Part shown: in pieces, positions 8,828 to 18,700 of the stretch | Layout of the letters: the number at the start of each line of letters is the position of its first letter | How positions within the stretch are numbered: position 1 is the first letter of the stretch | Origin: Magnetococcales bacterium | GTDB taxonomy: Bacteria; Pseudomonadota; Magnetococcia; Magnetococcales; JADFYX01 | Reading direction: 5' to 3' | Assembly (NCBI GenBank): GCA_015231305.1 | Contig: JADGBW010000024.1 | Coordinates: 1-35,699, forward strand | DNA length: 35,699 nucleotides | Program-made: the position numbers and the translations under genes | The notes under the pieces: model-generated | Told to the model about the DNA's origin: nothing | Databases searched by the model: none | What the model saw: the letters and a program-made list of their open reading frames with translations, nothing else

Positions 8828-11488
8828 ATGCCTGCTGATAAGTCAAAAAAAATTAAATATTTAAATGATTACAAACCATATCCATTTAAGGTTATACAGA
8901 TAGATTTAACCCTTGATATGACCTTGGAGACCACGCAGGTTAGGGCTAAAATACAGTTTGAGCGAAATTGTTTATCACAAGATACAAATTCAGACTTGTA
9001 TTTGAACGGCCGGGATTTAAAACTTCTCTCCATATCATTAGATGGCTCTCCCCTTCCAGAAGATCGCTACATATTAACACCAGAACATCTCACAGTTTCA
9101 AATTGTCCTGATAAATTTCTTTTAGAGACATCTGTAGAAATACAACCCAGTGCTAACACTTCTCTGGAAGGTCTGTATAGCTCTGGCTCTATACTCTGTT
9201 CGCAGTGCGAGGCAGAAGGCTTTAGAAAGATAACTTTTTTTCCTGATCGCCCAGATGTAATGGCCCGTTTTAGCTGCAAATTAATAGCAGATGCTAAAGT
9301 ATTTCCCATCCTCTTATCCAACGGTAATTTAGTTGAGTCTGGTAAATTAGATAACGGTAAACACTTTGCAACATGGGAAGATCCTTTTGTTAAGCCAGCA
9401 TATCTTTTTGCCGTTGTGGCTGGCGACTTGATATGTAAAGAAGATAGTTTTACTACTAAGTCGGGAAAAGAAGTTTCGTTACGAATTTATGTTGAGGAAC
9501 AAAACCAAGATAAATGCACCCACGCTTTAGTATCCCTTAAAAAAGCCATGGCTTGGGACGAAAAACGTTATGGTCTTGAGTATGACCTAGACATTTATAT
9601 GATTGTTGCTGTTGATGATTTTAACATGGGAGCTATGGAGAATAAGGGGTTAAACTTATTTAATGCAAAGTATGTATTAGCCCAACCTAACACAGCAACC
9701 GATAGCGATTATCACCTTATAGAAGCAGTTATAGGTCACGAATATTTCCATAACTGGACTGGCAACCGGGTAACTTGTCGAGATTGGTTTCAATTAAGCC
9801 TTAAGGAAGGGCTTACTGTTTTTAGAGAGCAGGAATTCTCCGGGGAGTCTATCTCCAGTGATGTGCAAAGAATACAAGATGTAACTTTGTTAAGGGGTAA
9901 CCAATTTCCAGAAGATGCCGGTCCCACAGCCCACCCTGTACAGCCTGACTCCTATTTAGAAATTAACAATTTTTATACCCTTACGATTTACGAAAAAGGT
10001 TCTGAGTTGGTGGGTATGATTAAAACAATTATAGGTGGAGATAACTATCGTCGAGGAATTGATATTTATTTTCAAAGACATGATGGTCAAGCTGTAACAG
10101 TTGATGATTTTGTAGCTGCAATGGAGCACACTTCAAATAAAGATTTAAGTCAGTTTAAACGCTGGTATAAACAGGCTGGCACTCCCACATTACAAATTGA
10201 TGGAAGTCACGACCCTGAATCTCAAACCTACCAATTAACTATAAAACAACATTGTCCGCCAACTCCTGGCCAAGAAGAAAAAAAGCCATTCCATATTCCT
10301 ATTACAATGGGGCTTTTAGATAGTACAGGGGCAGACCTGCCTCTTATTATGCCAACAGATGACAATACCAAAGAAGCTGTAACAGAGCGTGTATTGGAGC
10401 TAACAAAAGAGCAAGAGGTATTTACTTTTACTTCAATTAAAAAGCCACCTGTTCCATCTCTACTAAGGAGGTTTTCTGCTCCTGTTCGTATGAATGTGAA
10501 TTTATCTGATGAAGAGTTAGCATTTTTATGGAGCCATGATAGTGACACCTTTAACCGCTGGGAAGGTGGACAAGAGTTAGCTACTCGACTTTTGTTAACA
10601 CTTATTGAGTCTAATGGGTCACCCGAACAAATAGCACCAAAACAAGTTGACAGTTTTATAAAGGCTTTTGCTACAACTTTAAATGATGCAAACCTAGACC
10701 CAGCACCTCGCGCTTTAACTCTTGCTTTACCTTCAGACAGAACCCTACTAGACCGTGCAAATGTTCCAGATCCACAGCGGGTTCACAATTTGCGAGAGTG
10801 GCTTCGCAACACCTTGAGCAATGAACTAGAAGATAGTTTTAAAACCCTTTTAGATGAATTTTCTGGACAAAAAGCCTATAAATTTACAGCAAAGGATGCT
10901 GGGCATAGGTCTTTGAAAAACCTAGCTTTATCATATCTTGTTAGTTCCGATAATACTAATTATCGAAAGCTAGCCTTGGAACGATTTAATAAATCTGACA
11001 ACATGACCGATAGATTGGGTGCTATGTCACCCTTAACAGCTATTGAATGTAATGAACGAGTTGTGGTTTTAGAGAAATTTGAAGATATGTGGCAAAACGA
11101 TATGCTGGTGATGGATAAATGGTTTTCACTCCAAGCAGTAGCTCCACTACCTAATACATTAACAAGGGTAAAAAAATTAATGGAGCACTCTAGTTTTACC
11201 ATGAAGACCCCAAACAGAGTTAGGGCTTTAATTGGTGCTTTTTGCCACTCTAACCCATACTGTTTTCATGACATTTCAGGTGAAGGATACCGTTTTTTAG
11301 CTGACAATGTATTGGAACTAAACAATATAAACCCTCAAATAGCAGCAAGATTGCTAACTTCTATGAGTCAATGGCGGCGGTTTAGCAATGAGCGACAAGA
11401 GTTGATGCAAGTTGAGCTGGAGCGTATAGCAGCACATAATAAACTGTCACGAGATGTATATGAAATAGTTAGTAAAATTTTGGGATAA
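8828..11488 (+). CDS. pepN: Aminopeptidase N (M1 family zinc peptidase)
   Basis: Cytosolic zinc aminopeptidase that removes N-terminal residues from peptides in late protein turnover. At 886 aa it matches bacterial PepN (about 870). The exopeptidase motif GAMEN is at 268-272. The zinc motif HEYFH is at 304-308 with the third ligand Glu327 (HExxH-x18-E), in the family-specific context WTGNRVTCRDWFQLSLKEGLTV. Order: N-terminal beta domain (about 1-190), thermolysin-like catalytic domain (to about 440), Ig-like domain (about 445-545), and a helical C-terminal domain. No signal peptide. It starts 26 bp after the oxidoreductase, with only a weak ribosome site. All catalytic residues are present. 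Confidence 0.96.
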   Translation: MPADKSKKIKYLNDYKPYPFKVIQIDLTLDMTLETTQVRAKIQFERNCLSQDTNSDLYLNGRDLKLLSISLDGSPLPEDRYILTPEHLTVSNCPDKFLLETSVEIQPSANTSLEGLYSSGSILCSQCEAEGFRKITFFPDRPDVMARFSCKLIADAKVFPILLSNGNLVESGKLDNGKHFATWEDPFVKPAYLFAVVAGDLICKEDSFTTKSGKEVSLRIYVEEQNQDKCTHALVSLKKAMAWDEKRYGLEYDLDIYMIVAVDDFNMGAMENKGLNLFNAKYVLAQPNTATDSDYHLIEAVIGHEYFHNWTGNRVTCRDWFQLSLKEGLTVFREQEFSGESISSDVQRIQDVTLLRGNQFPEDAGPTAHPVQPDSYLEINNFYTLTIYEKGSELVGMIKTIIGGDNYRRGIDIYFQRHDGQAVTVDDFVAAMEHTSNKDLSQFKRWYKQAGTPTLQIDGSHDPESQTYQLTIKQHCPPTPGQEEKKPFHIPITMGLLDSTGADLPLIMPTDDNTKEAVTERVLELTKEQEVFTFTSIKKPPVPSLLRRFSAPVRMNVNLSDEELAFLWSHDSDTFNRWEGGQELATRLLLTLIESNGSPEQIAPKQVDSFIKAFATTLNDANLDPAPRALTLALPSDRTLLDRANVPDPQRVHNLREWLRNTLSNELEDSFKTLLDEFSGQKAYKFTAKDAGHRSLKNLALSYLVSSDNTNYRKLALERFNKSDNMTDRLGAMSPLTAIECNERVVVLEKFEDMWQNDMLVMDKWFSLQAVAPLPNTLTRVKKLMEHSSFTMKTPNRVRALIGAFCHSNPYCFHDISGEGYRFLADNVLELNNINPQIAARLLTSMSQWRRFSNERQELMQVELERIAAHNKLSRDVYEIVSKILG

Positions 11489-11502
11489 CTGGAGGGCCAC
11501 AA

Positions 11503-11835
11503 ATGAGCGAAGCCAACCCAGACAAAAAATCTGCAAGAGACGATAAACGCATCACCTTAAAAGCCAAATTACGTTTTGAAGCTGATAATAGCGATATAGT
11601 AATTTCTGGTGAAACAAAAAATGTAAGTATGAGTGGAGCATTTCTTGAAACTATCGAACCATTAACAGGTTTAAATGATGGAGACGAAGGAGTAGTTTTT
11701 GTTGAAATGAATAAAGGCGGGAATATATTTGATGTCTCATTTCACTGTGTAATAGCCCGGCTAAAACCTGGTGTTGGAATAGCCTTTAATTTTGAAAGTG
11801 AAGAGGAAGATGACTATGAAGAAGTTGAAGAATAG
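11503..11835 (+). CDS. PilZ domain protein (putative c-di-GMP effector)
   Basis: A 110-aa single-domain protein. Both PilZ signatures are visible: an N-terminal RDDKR (RxxxR) at about residues 13-17, and NVSMSG (D/NxSxxG) near 43-48. The beta-strand pattern SFHCVIARLKPGVGIAFNF follows. PilZ proteins bind c-di-GMP and control motility, polysaccharide export or attachment. The target here is unknown and no partner domain is fused. The C-terminus is strongly acidic (ESEEEDDYEEVEE). A strong GGAGG at 11491-11495, seven bases before the ATG, supports this start. It is the last gene of the plus-strand run, 14 bp after pepN. Confidence 0.85.
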   Translation: MSEANPDKKSARDDKRITLKAKLRFEADNSDIVISGETKNVSMSGAFLETIEPLTGLNDGDEGVVFVEMNKGGNIFDVSFHCVIARLKPGVGIAFNFESEEEDDYEEVEE

Positions 11836-11849
11836 TAAGATAACTTACT
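11834..11849 (+). terminator. AT-rich hairpin after the PilZ gene (weak terminator candidate)
   Basis: AGTAAG (11834-11839) and CTTACT (11844-11849) form a perfect 6-bp stem around ATAA, overlapping the PilZ stop codon. The following TTCATTATC is only moderately T-rich and the stem holds few G-C pairs. It may help end the plus-strand operon where it converges on mtaB. Confidence is low. Confidence 0.3.
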
Positions 11850-11889
11850 TTCATTATCATATGTTATCGTAAATTTAACTCTTCACATT

Positions 11890-11924
11890 TTCTCCACAGA
11901 TTATGTGGACAAAGCTGTGGATAA
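11890..11924. promoter_or_regulatory. Cluster of three DnaA-box-like 9-mers
   Basis: Within 35 bp there is a perfect TTATCCACA (minus strand, 11924-11916) and two single-mismatch copies: TTGTCCACA (minus, 11912-11904) and TTCTCCACA (plus, 11890-11898). Both mismatches are at position 3. The last two also form a TCCACA/TGTGGA stem with a 5-base loop (11893-11909). The first two boxes overlap the last codons of mtaB, so coding constraint (two Ser-Thr pairs) could explain part of the repeat. DnaA binding is inferred. Confidence 0.35.
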
Positions 11925-13316
11925 TTCTTGCACAACACCTTTTAAACATCCGTTAAAATTATCAAATTCTTTTAGTATAACATCTCTTAACTCCCCTACA
12001 TTCTCATCGCCTTTTACTGCAAAGGAGACAGGTAAAAAAGATGCTGTTTTACCCATGCCAACACCATCTTTTATAGTCTCTATTAATACCTTATCCATCT
12101 GCCCTATCAAAGAATTTGCCACATCTTTTAAATTTACTTCACCAGCCTTACGTAATATTTCAGAACGATTTTTGATAACAACACCAGAGCTCCTAAATGA
12201 ACCAGGAATAGACGAGGCAGGAGTTCCAGGACGATCTGAATAACGAAATATATGGAGAAATGTTAGCTGAGTCTCTTCAACTAGGCTAAGGCTGTTTTTA
12301 AAAGCTTCATCACTTTCTGTTGGAAAGCCAACTATCAAATCAGCACCAAATACAATTTGAGGTCTAGCTTTTTTAATCTCGTTGATTCTCTCAATAATTT
12401 GATTTCGATCAGCTCTTCTGCCCATTCTTTTTAAAATCATATTATCCCCCGATTGAATTGAGAGATGCAGATAAGGGCAGATTTTTTCTTCACTTTCTAT
12501 AAGGTCTATTACTTCAGGGTCAATATCTAAAGGATCAATTGAAGATAGTCTTAAACGGCCTAAACCAGAAATTTTTAAAAGTTTTTTAATAATATGACCA
12601 AGAGAAACAGCTGGTGTAAAATCAAGGCCATATGAGCCTAAGTCTATACCTGTTAAAACCAACTCATTGTAACCAGCAGCCACAAAACCCTCTGCTTGTG
12701 CCAGAATTTGATCTGGTGTTAACGACCTGCTTGGCCCTCTTACCCCTGGAATAAGGCAGTAGGTACATGACCTATCACAACCATCTTGTAGTTGTAGAAA
12801 AGCTCTTGCACGGTCGTTAAAAGTATTTACAACAGGTCGAGAAGGCACTTGATTTAGCTTGGCTATATCTCCTACATAGATGATAGCTTGCTCTTTATTT
12901 TCAGTAGAATCACTAGCAGCTGCACAACTGTTTTTTTTCTCTTGATTTAGTTCATCTGGAAATAGCTTATCAACATGGAACCATAGTTCATTTTTCTCTT
13001 GGTTTCCCAATACCAAAGCTACTTGTGGCAGTTTACTTAATATTTCTGGGGTACGTTGGGCATAACAGCCTGTGATAACAATTTTTGCACAAGGGTTTTC
13101 TTTAGCAGCACGTCGTACAGCTTGTCTTGCCTGTCTATCGCTTTCACTAGTCACAGAACAGGTATTAACGATAATTAGATCAGCTTTATCACCTTTTTTA
13201 GTGATATTAAATCCTCTATCATAGCCTCCGTGACGTAACAGCTCGGTTTCAAACTGATTTACACGACAGCCCATGGTAATAACCGACATGGAACGGTGGT
13301 TTTTTCTCTTATTCAT
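11901..13316 (-). CDS. mtaB: tRNA t6A37 methylthiotransferase MtaB
   Basis: Radical-SAM enzyme that adds a methylthio group to N6-threonylcarbamoyladenosine at tRNA position 37, next to the anticodon. The 471-aa protein has an N-terminal UPF0004 domain with cluster-binding Cys17, Cys53 (NTCSVTSESDRQARQ) and Cys84 (TGCYAQR). The radical-SAM CxxxCxxC motif is Cys180/184/187 (DGCDRSCTYCLIPGVRG). NTCSVT followed by the QxRQxxR segment, and the GIDLGSYG and LHLSIQSGD motifs, favour MtaB over MiaB or RimO. The C-terminal TRAM region is less distinct. ATG 13316 has AAGG upstream; an in-frame ATG nine codons later is the alternative. It converges on the PilZ gene and diverges from the CCA-enzyme gene. 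Confidence 0.92.
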   Translation of the reverse strand: MNKRKNHRSMSVITMGCRVNQFETELLRHGGYDRGFNITKKGDKADLIIVNTCSVTSESDRQARQAVRRAAKENPCAKIVITGCYAQRTPEILSKLPQVALVLGNQEKNELWFHVDKLFPDELNQEKKNSCAAASDSTENKEQAIIYVGDIAKLNQVPSRPVVNTFNDRARAFLQLQDGCDRSCTYCLIPGVRGPSRSLTPDQILAQAEGFVAAGYNELVLTGIDLGSYGLDFTPAVSLGHIIKKLLKISGLGRLRLSSIDPLDIDPEVIDLIESEEKICPYLHLSIQSGDNMILKRMGRRADRNQIIERINEIKKARPQIVFGADLIVGFPTESDEAFKNSLSLVEETQLTFLHIFRYSDRPGTPASSIPGSFRSSGVVIKNRSEILRKAGEVNLKDVANSLIGQMDKVLIETIKDGVGMGKTASFLPVSFAVKGDENVGELRDVILKEFDNFNGCLKGVVQELSTALST

Positions 13317-13455
13317 TGACCTTATACAAGTATTACTCTTAAAATTTAAAAGGATAAAGGTATTTTTTTAGAGTTGGTTTGGGGGCGTCTCTATAAAGAT
13401 CCGATAGTTAACTAACAGGGAATTACAAATTATATGTCTTATAAACAAAGAAATT

Positions 13456-14853
13456 ATGTCAATATATTTTAACAATAGCTTGCCCCAATTTTTACAAACC
13501 CTGCTAGATGATCTCAACCATATTATCGGTCCGATATATCTGGTTGGAGGGGCAGTTCGCAACGGACTGCAAAATAAACCTCCAACAAATGATCTAAATA
13601 TCCTTGTTGCCCGTTCTCTTGCTGAGTGCAAAATGCTGTTAAAAGAAAGCGGTTATTCACCCACTACAGCAACAACAAGACATAATGTTTTATTTCTTCC
13701 TCTTAAGGGTTGCGAAAAACCAAAAACTGTTGAAATTTCAACTTTCCGTCACCGTCCCGACCAAAAGCCATCAGTTGAAGAAGACCTTTTACAACGTGAT
13801 ATTACTGTAAATGCAATGGCCTACCAATGGCCAAATGGTCCTATAATAGACCCTTTTAATGGTCAAGAGGATCTCAACAACAGAAGAATAAAACTTGTAA
13901 ATGGTGCTAAAACATTAGCCGATGACCCTTTACGTGCCTTACGTTTTTTCCGTTTTGCCTTACAACTGTCTTTCCGACCAGAATCCTACGATTTAGCTCG
14001 CTCATCTGAGACTATTCTTCATGATGTCACACCAGATAGATTAAGGGTAGAGTTAGATAGAATTTTATCTTTTCCCCTACGTACAGACCCTGATCGCAAG
14101 CTATTTCGATATATGCTCAACACCACAATGGGAAAACACTTACTGCCACAGCTAGACCAGCTAAAAATTATAATAGACAGTGGCAACACTACCCAAACAC
14201 TATGGGAAAGGACAATAAGGGCTGTATTGAACTTATCATCTATTCCTAGTAACGAAGAGCTATCACTACTGGATTTACGTTGGGCTGCTTTGTTTATAGG
14301 TATTAGTTCTACATATGGCGAACGAGAACAGCTTTTCTCTTCTGCTGGCCTTAAAACTCCTCAAGAAGAGTCACCAGTCTGTTGCAAGCATATTCTGGAA
14401 TCTTTCTGTTTTTCAAAACGTCGTCATAAGCGCATATCCAACCTACTACACCATTTATCTTTAGACTCTACCCCTTCTGATAGGGTTTTAAAACGGTTAT
14501 TAAATGATGCTACCCCATTAGAGGGGCTGTATAGGCTTAATTGCGCTTGGAGTAAAGCAGGGCTGCCAGTTGACAACCACGAACAAACAAACCAGCTTGA
14601 AATAGAAGCACAACTTCAAGAAATTTTAGCCACCTGTAAAAGCATTCGTAAGGCAAAACTACGCCCTAGAACCAATGATCTTGCTCTTTCTGGTGGTGAA
14701 ATTTTAAATATTGTCAGAAAACCCCCTGGCCCTTGGTTAGGTAAACTGCAATACCTACTGGTAGATTTTATAAATGAAGACCAAGGTAGAAACCGCGCAG
14801 AAATATTAGAGAAAAAAATTCAAAAATGGATTCTAGAACAAGAAGCAATTTAA
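13456..14853 (+). CDS. CCA tRNA nucleotidyltransferase / poly(A) polymerase family protein with altered catalytic DxD
   Basis: Class II nucleotidyltransferase of 465 aa. The family repairs tRNA 3'-CCA ends or polyadenylates RNA. Visible are LVGGAVRNG (29-37), RRD-type LQRDITVNAMAY, IDPFNGQEDLNNRRIKLV, DDPLRALRFFRFA (the RNA/nucleotide-binding helix), and a C-terminal RPRTNDLALSGGEI...PPGPWLGKLQ segment typical of the non-gamma CCA subtype. Two invariant acids are changed. GGxVRD reads GGAVRN (Asn36), and the metal-binding DxD reads NDLNI (Asp46, Asn48). These changes may abolish activity. No better reading frame was found and the rest of the family core is intact. It is divergent from mtaB and converges on the LOG gene. 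The gene symbol is withheld because activity is uncertain. Confidence 0.85.
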   Translation: MSIYFNNSLPQFLQTLLDDLNHIIGPIYLVGGAVRNGLQNKPPTNDLNILVARSLAECKMLLKESGYSPTTATTRHNVLFLPLKGCEKPKTVEISTFRHRPDQKPSVEEDLLQRDITVNAMAYQWPNGPIIDPFNGQEDLNNRRIKLVNGAKTLADDPLRALRFFRFALQLSFRPESYDLARSSETILHDVTPDRLRVELDRILSFPLRTDPDRKLFRYMLNTTMGKHLLPQLDQLKIIIDSGNTTQTLWERTIRAVLNLSSIPSNEELSLLDLRWAALFIGISSTYGEREQLFSSAGLKTPQEESPVCCKHILESFCFSKRRHKRISNLLHHLSLDSTPSDRVLKRLLNDATPLEGLYRLNCAWSKAGLPVDNHEQTNQLEIEAQLQEILATCKSIRKAKLRPRTNDLALSGGEILNIVRKPPGPWLGKLQYLLVDFINEDQGRNRAEILEKKIQKWILEQEAI

Positions 14854-14922
14854 AAAAACTATTTACAAAAAAACAAATTTTTACATTACAAACAATTACC
14901 AATAATTTAAATATTAAAATAA

Positions 14923-14942
14923 TAGGAGCAAAATTGCCCCTA
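14923..14942. terminator. Hairpin between convergent genes, likely terminator
   Basis: TAGGAGCAA (14923-14931) pairs with TTGCCCCTA (14934-14942) except for one A-C mismatch. It is the only G-C containing hairpin in an otherwise A/T stretch between the CCA-family gene (plus, ends 14853) and the LOG gene (minus, ends 14981). On the minus strand it is followed by the U-rich TTATTTTAATATTT, so it best fits a terminator for the LOG transcript. It may work in both directions. Confidence 0.5.
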
Positions 14943-14980
14943 AATACTGTATTTAAAAATTATTTAGAAAGAAAAATTGT

Positions 14981-15652
14981 TTATTTTAAATTACACTTTT
15001 TACGCCCTACCTCTTTTTTTTCTGCAATAAACCTTGTGATTATATCAACAACCTCTTTGGGAGAGTCAGCAACCTGAATTAATTCAAAATCTGATTTACT
15101 AACGCACCCTTCTTCTAAAACTGACTCTTTAAACCAATCCAAAAGCCCATTCCAATATTTTGATCCATATAAAACTATTGGAAATGGTTTAATTTTTTCT
15201 GTTTGTACCAAGGTAAGAGCTTCAAAAAGCTCATCCATAGTGCCAAAACCACCGGGAAATATAACAATAGAATCAGCATGTTTTGCAAACATTAATTTAC
15301 GCACAAAAAAGTAACGAAATGATAAGCTAATGTCTTGATATTGATTTGGAGCCTGCTCAAAAGGCAGAGAGATATTAAGCCCTACAGATTTACCACCCTT
15401 TTTAAAACACCCTTTATTAGCCGCCTCCATTATGCCAGGGCCACCCCCAGTTATAACCGAAATACCTTTTTTCGATAGTTTACGAGAAAGTTTTTCAGCA
15501 TCTTTATAATATCTTGAGCCGACCTTAGAACGGGCACTACCAAAAATTGTTACAGCTATTCCCAAACCACGTAAAACTTCTATGCCATCAATAAGTTCAG
15601 CTTGAATACGAAACACTCGCCAAGCCTCTGTTGTTTTAAAATCATCTACCAC
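14981..15652 (-). CDS. LOG-family protein (TIGR00730; putative nucleotide 5'-monophosphate phosphoribohydrolase)
   Basis: Rossmann-type protein of 223 aa. Members of the LOG family cleave the N-glycosidic bond of cytokinin riboside or other nucleoside 5'-monophosphates. Motifs: FGSARSK (37-43), GGGPGIMEAANKG (69-81), and the signature PGGFGTMDE (133-141), which supplies the catalytic Glu141, with Arg118 upstream. The start is GTG at 15652, supported by AAAAGGAG (15661-15668) eight bases upstream; no suitable ATG exists near it. The tail is basic (KKEVGRKKCNLK). It lies 69 bp downstream of the addA-like stop, on the same strand. Family membership is clear, but the real substrate in bacteria is often unknown. 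Confidence 0.88.
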   Translation of the reverse strand: MVDDFKTTEAWRVFRIQAELIDGIEVLRGLGIAVTIFGSARSKVGSRYYKDAEKLSRKLSKKGISVITGGGPGIMEAANKGCFKKGGKSVGLNISLPFEQAPNQYQDISLSFRYFFVRKLMFAKHADSIVIFPGGFGTMDELFEALTLVQTEKIKPFPIVLYGSKYWNGLLDWFKESVLEEGCVSKSDFELIQVADSPKEVVDIITRFIAEKKEVGRKKCNLK

Positions 15653-15721
15653 TTTTGTATCTCCTTTTACTATGTAATGTCCTATTTAATGGTGGTTATT
15701 AGCAGTAATTAACCGCTACTT

Positions 15722-18700
15722 CTATTTTTTATACTCCCACTCTCGCCATGCTGAGAGTAGCGGAAAATACAAACCTAACCGTATGGGACGATCTTCCAAT
15801 TTACTAAAAACCCTGCCATAACGATTTAGCTGATCCTTATATCTTACTACCTCATTATCTAAAAACCCATCTAGATCACCGCCACCATGAAAACTAGTTT
15901 TAAAGTCAATGATCCAGCGAATACCATCAGAATCTACAAAACTGCGATCTATTATAACACGAATTTTTCGCCCATCCAAAAACCCACTCAAAGCCTTCTC
16001 AGATGATGATTGCATATGACTTTTTTCTAAAACCCATTTTCCCCGTTTATCATCAAGGGTTTGTATCAAGGCTAACTTAACCCTCTCTATGGTATCAGCT
16101 AATAATTTTTTTGGTATGCAAAGATGGTTTAAATGGGCTGAAATTGCATCATGTTGTTTTAAAATACGTTCTTTTGACCAAAATTCACCCCCCTCATCTG
16201 CAATACGGCTTAAATATCTGTGTACAACTAATCCTAATAAACGAGCAGTGTCACCAGCCCAGTCAAATAGAACAGGCTCTTCTTGGGCCTCTTCAACAGG
16301 TAACATTGCCACCGTTTTTGCTACCATACTTGGCAACTCTGGTAACTGCCAATCAGCATTTAACACTTTATAAGGTGTTGCTATAAACTCACCCCCACCT
16401 GGTATTTCCTCTTCTAAATCTTTATTATTTTTTGTAAATGGTTCTTTTAAAACTGGCCAAAGGGTAGCTAAAAAAGAGTTGAACGGCGGGTTTTTATCTT
16501 CTTCTACAGTCCCGGCTAAAAGGTGTAATTGCTCTTTCGCCCTTGTGACGGCAACATATAATAAACGTGTAGTTTCATAACTATTTTTCTGTTTTTCAAT
16601 TGCTCTAATATACCCTTGTATAGAATCTTCAGCATCCTGATCACTACGAGCAATAGGGGCAAGCAAAGGGACAGAATTAGAGCTTTCATCTAATGAGCTA
16701 TCAAGCCAAGTTAAAAGACTTCGGCTTTCACCCCTAGTTCGACGATCTAACCCTGGCAAAATGACCACATCAAACTCTAACCCTTTAGCTTTATGAAGAG
16801 TCATTACTGACAAATCAGGGTCTGCATTTGGATCTGCTGCACCATATAGGTTTCCTACTTTTTCATTTAATAATGGTAAATTAAATCCACCACCCTCTTT
16901 TTCTGTAGATTCAATAAGGTCAAAATAAGTTCCTGCATCTACTAGTTGAGCTTCTCCATTTAAAGTTGCTGGCCCTCCCAACGCTAACCAACAACCTTCT
17001 ATCCAACGTCGCCAACCACCAACACCAACAAAATGATCTCCACGACCTCTATTTTTTATAGTATTCGACATTACAGACCTAAACCTAAGCACCCTTTTTT
17101 GACCATCTACTGACAGACACTGCACAACACTATCATCTAACACTTTTTGCCAAATTGTGTTCTGTTTATTTTTATCTTCTTTGGTTAAATTATAAAGATC
17201 CAACAAAGACAACCCACACCAGGGAGCCCGCAGAATTGCCAACCAAGCAACACTATCGGCAGGGTGGCTTAATGCTCTTGTTAATGCTAGTAGGTCTTGA
17301 ATTAAAGGTAATTCCGCAAGTGGGTGCACATCAACCGCTTGATAACGTAACCCCATACCATCAAAAACCGGAAGAATTTGCGAAAGATGTGTACGAGAAC
17401 GCACTAAAACAGCAACACTGAGACCATTTTTACGGGCTTCAGCGGTAATTTCTGCAACTTTCACGGCCTCTGCATAAGCGTCTTTAGGGGCCATAGGGTG
17501 AATTTCAACTGAATGATTATTATCTAACCCATGAAAAGGGGTGGAATCGTTAAAAGGTACAGCACCTACTGATATCTGCTCTTCAAGGGGAAAAATATCC
17601 CCCATAGCGTTATTTACCCAGTTAACAATACCACCTTTAGAGCGAAAATTTACTTTTAATGTAAGAGGTTGCAGTTTAACAGGATAAATACCATATTTTC
17701 TAGCCTGTAAAAAAAGCCCTACTTCTGCTTCACGAAAGCGATAGATTGATTGCATGGGATCTCCCACTAAAAACAAGGTGTTACCACCCTCCTCACTCCA
17801 ACCTGCTATCAATCTTTTTATAAGATCATACTGCCCCCGTGAGGTATCTTGAAACTCATCAACTAACAAATGAGAAATTTTATAGTCTAATTTAAGGGCT
17901 AAATCGGTGGGGTTATCACTATCACCCAAAGCATATAGAGCACTTTGGGAAACTTCTGAAAAATCTACTACTCTATCTTGAGCGAAAATTAGTTTTAAAT
18001 GAGCAGCACAAACTGGTAACAATTTAATAAGAGCCGATAATATTGCCCACTGCCCTTTTGTGTAGTGGATTGGAGGAAGACTTATAGATTTGTGTAAAGC
18101 TTGGCGGAAACTATCGTGGAAAGTAAGTTCATCAACTAATGCAACTGCTTTGGCTTTATGTTTTTTTAAAGCTGTTTTCTCAAGGCTGTTTCGTCCATGA
18201 CTCTGTGCTGGAAAGCCAACTTTCACAGTAAAACTTTTACGCCATGTACCTTTGGCAGTTAAAAGAAGCTCAGCCAAACCTGTTAAAGCTGGTATAGCTG
18301 CTATCTCTCCTTGGGGTAGACGGTCTCTATTAGCCCAATCTGCCAAAGGTCCAGAATTAACCCCTGTTGCTTTTAGGTTTTTACCAGCATTTTGTGCCAA
18401 TTGGATAATTTCTTCTAAATGAGTTTCAGGAATCAACTCATATACCCGTTTTATCTCAGCTTTTACTATATCTTTTAGGCTCTGCTCAAGAACCTTACGT
18501 ATCTCTTCTCCACCTTGCCCACTAACATGGCGTAACCACTGCTCACGTTTTGCTAACATTGCTGCTAATAAAGTTTCTACCCTTGCAAGGTTGTTATCTA
18601 AATGGTCCAGTAAAAAACGTACTGCATCCCCTAGTTCACCTTCTGCCTCAATATGGTTGATAGTGCGTTTTGCTGCCTCTCTAAACAGAGGAGCTGCATT

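Noticed and set aside
11836-11930. Chromosomal origin (oriC)
   Set aside because: DnaA-like boxes are present, but flanking genes converge, no usual origin-linked gene (dnaA, dnaN, hemE, gidA) is nearby, and there are only three boxes.
11905-12243. 112-codon plus-strand frame
   Set aside because: It is antisense to the 3' part of mtaB, which has clear family homology. Its composition is that of a shadow frame.
13368-13631. 87-codon minus-strand frame
   Set aside because: It is mostly antisense to the CCA-family gene start and has no homology signal.
14826-15077. 83-codon plus-strand frame overlapping the CCA-family and LOG genes
   Set aside because: It starts inside one gene, crosses the hairpin at 14923-14942 and ends antisense to LOG. 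There is no ribosome site and the translation is Lys/Asn/Phe-rich, as expected from AT-rich DNA.
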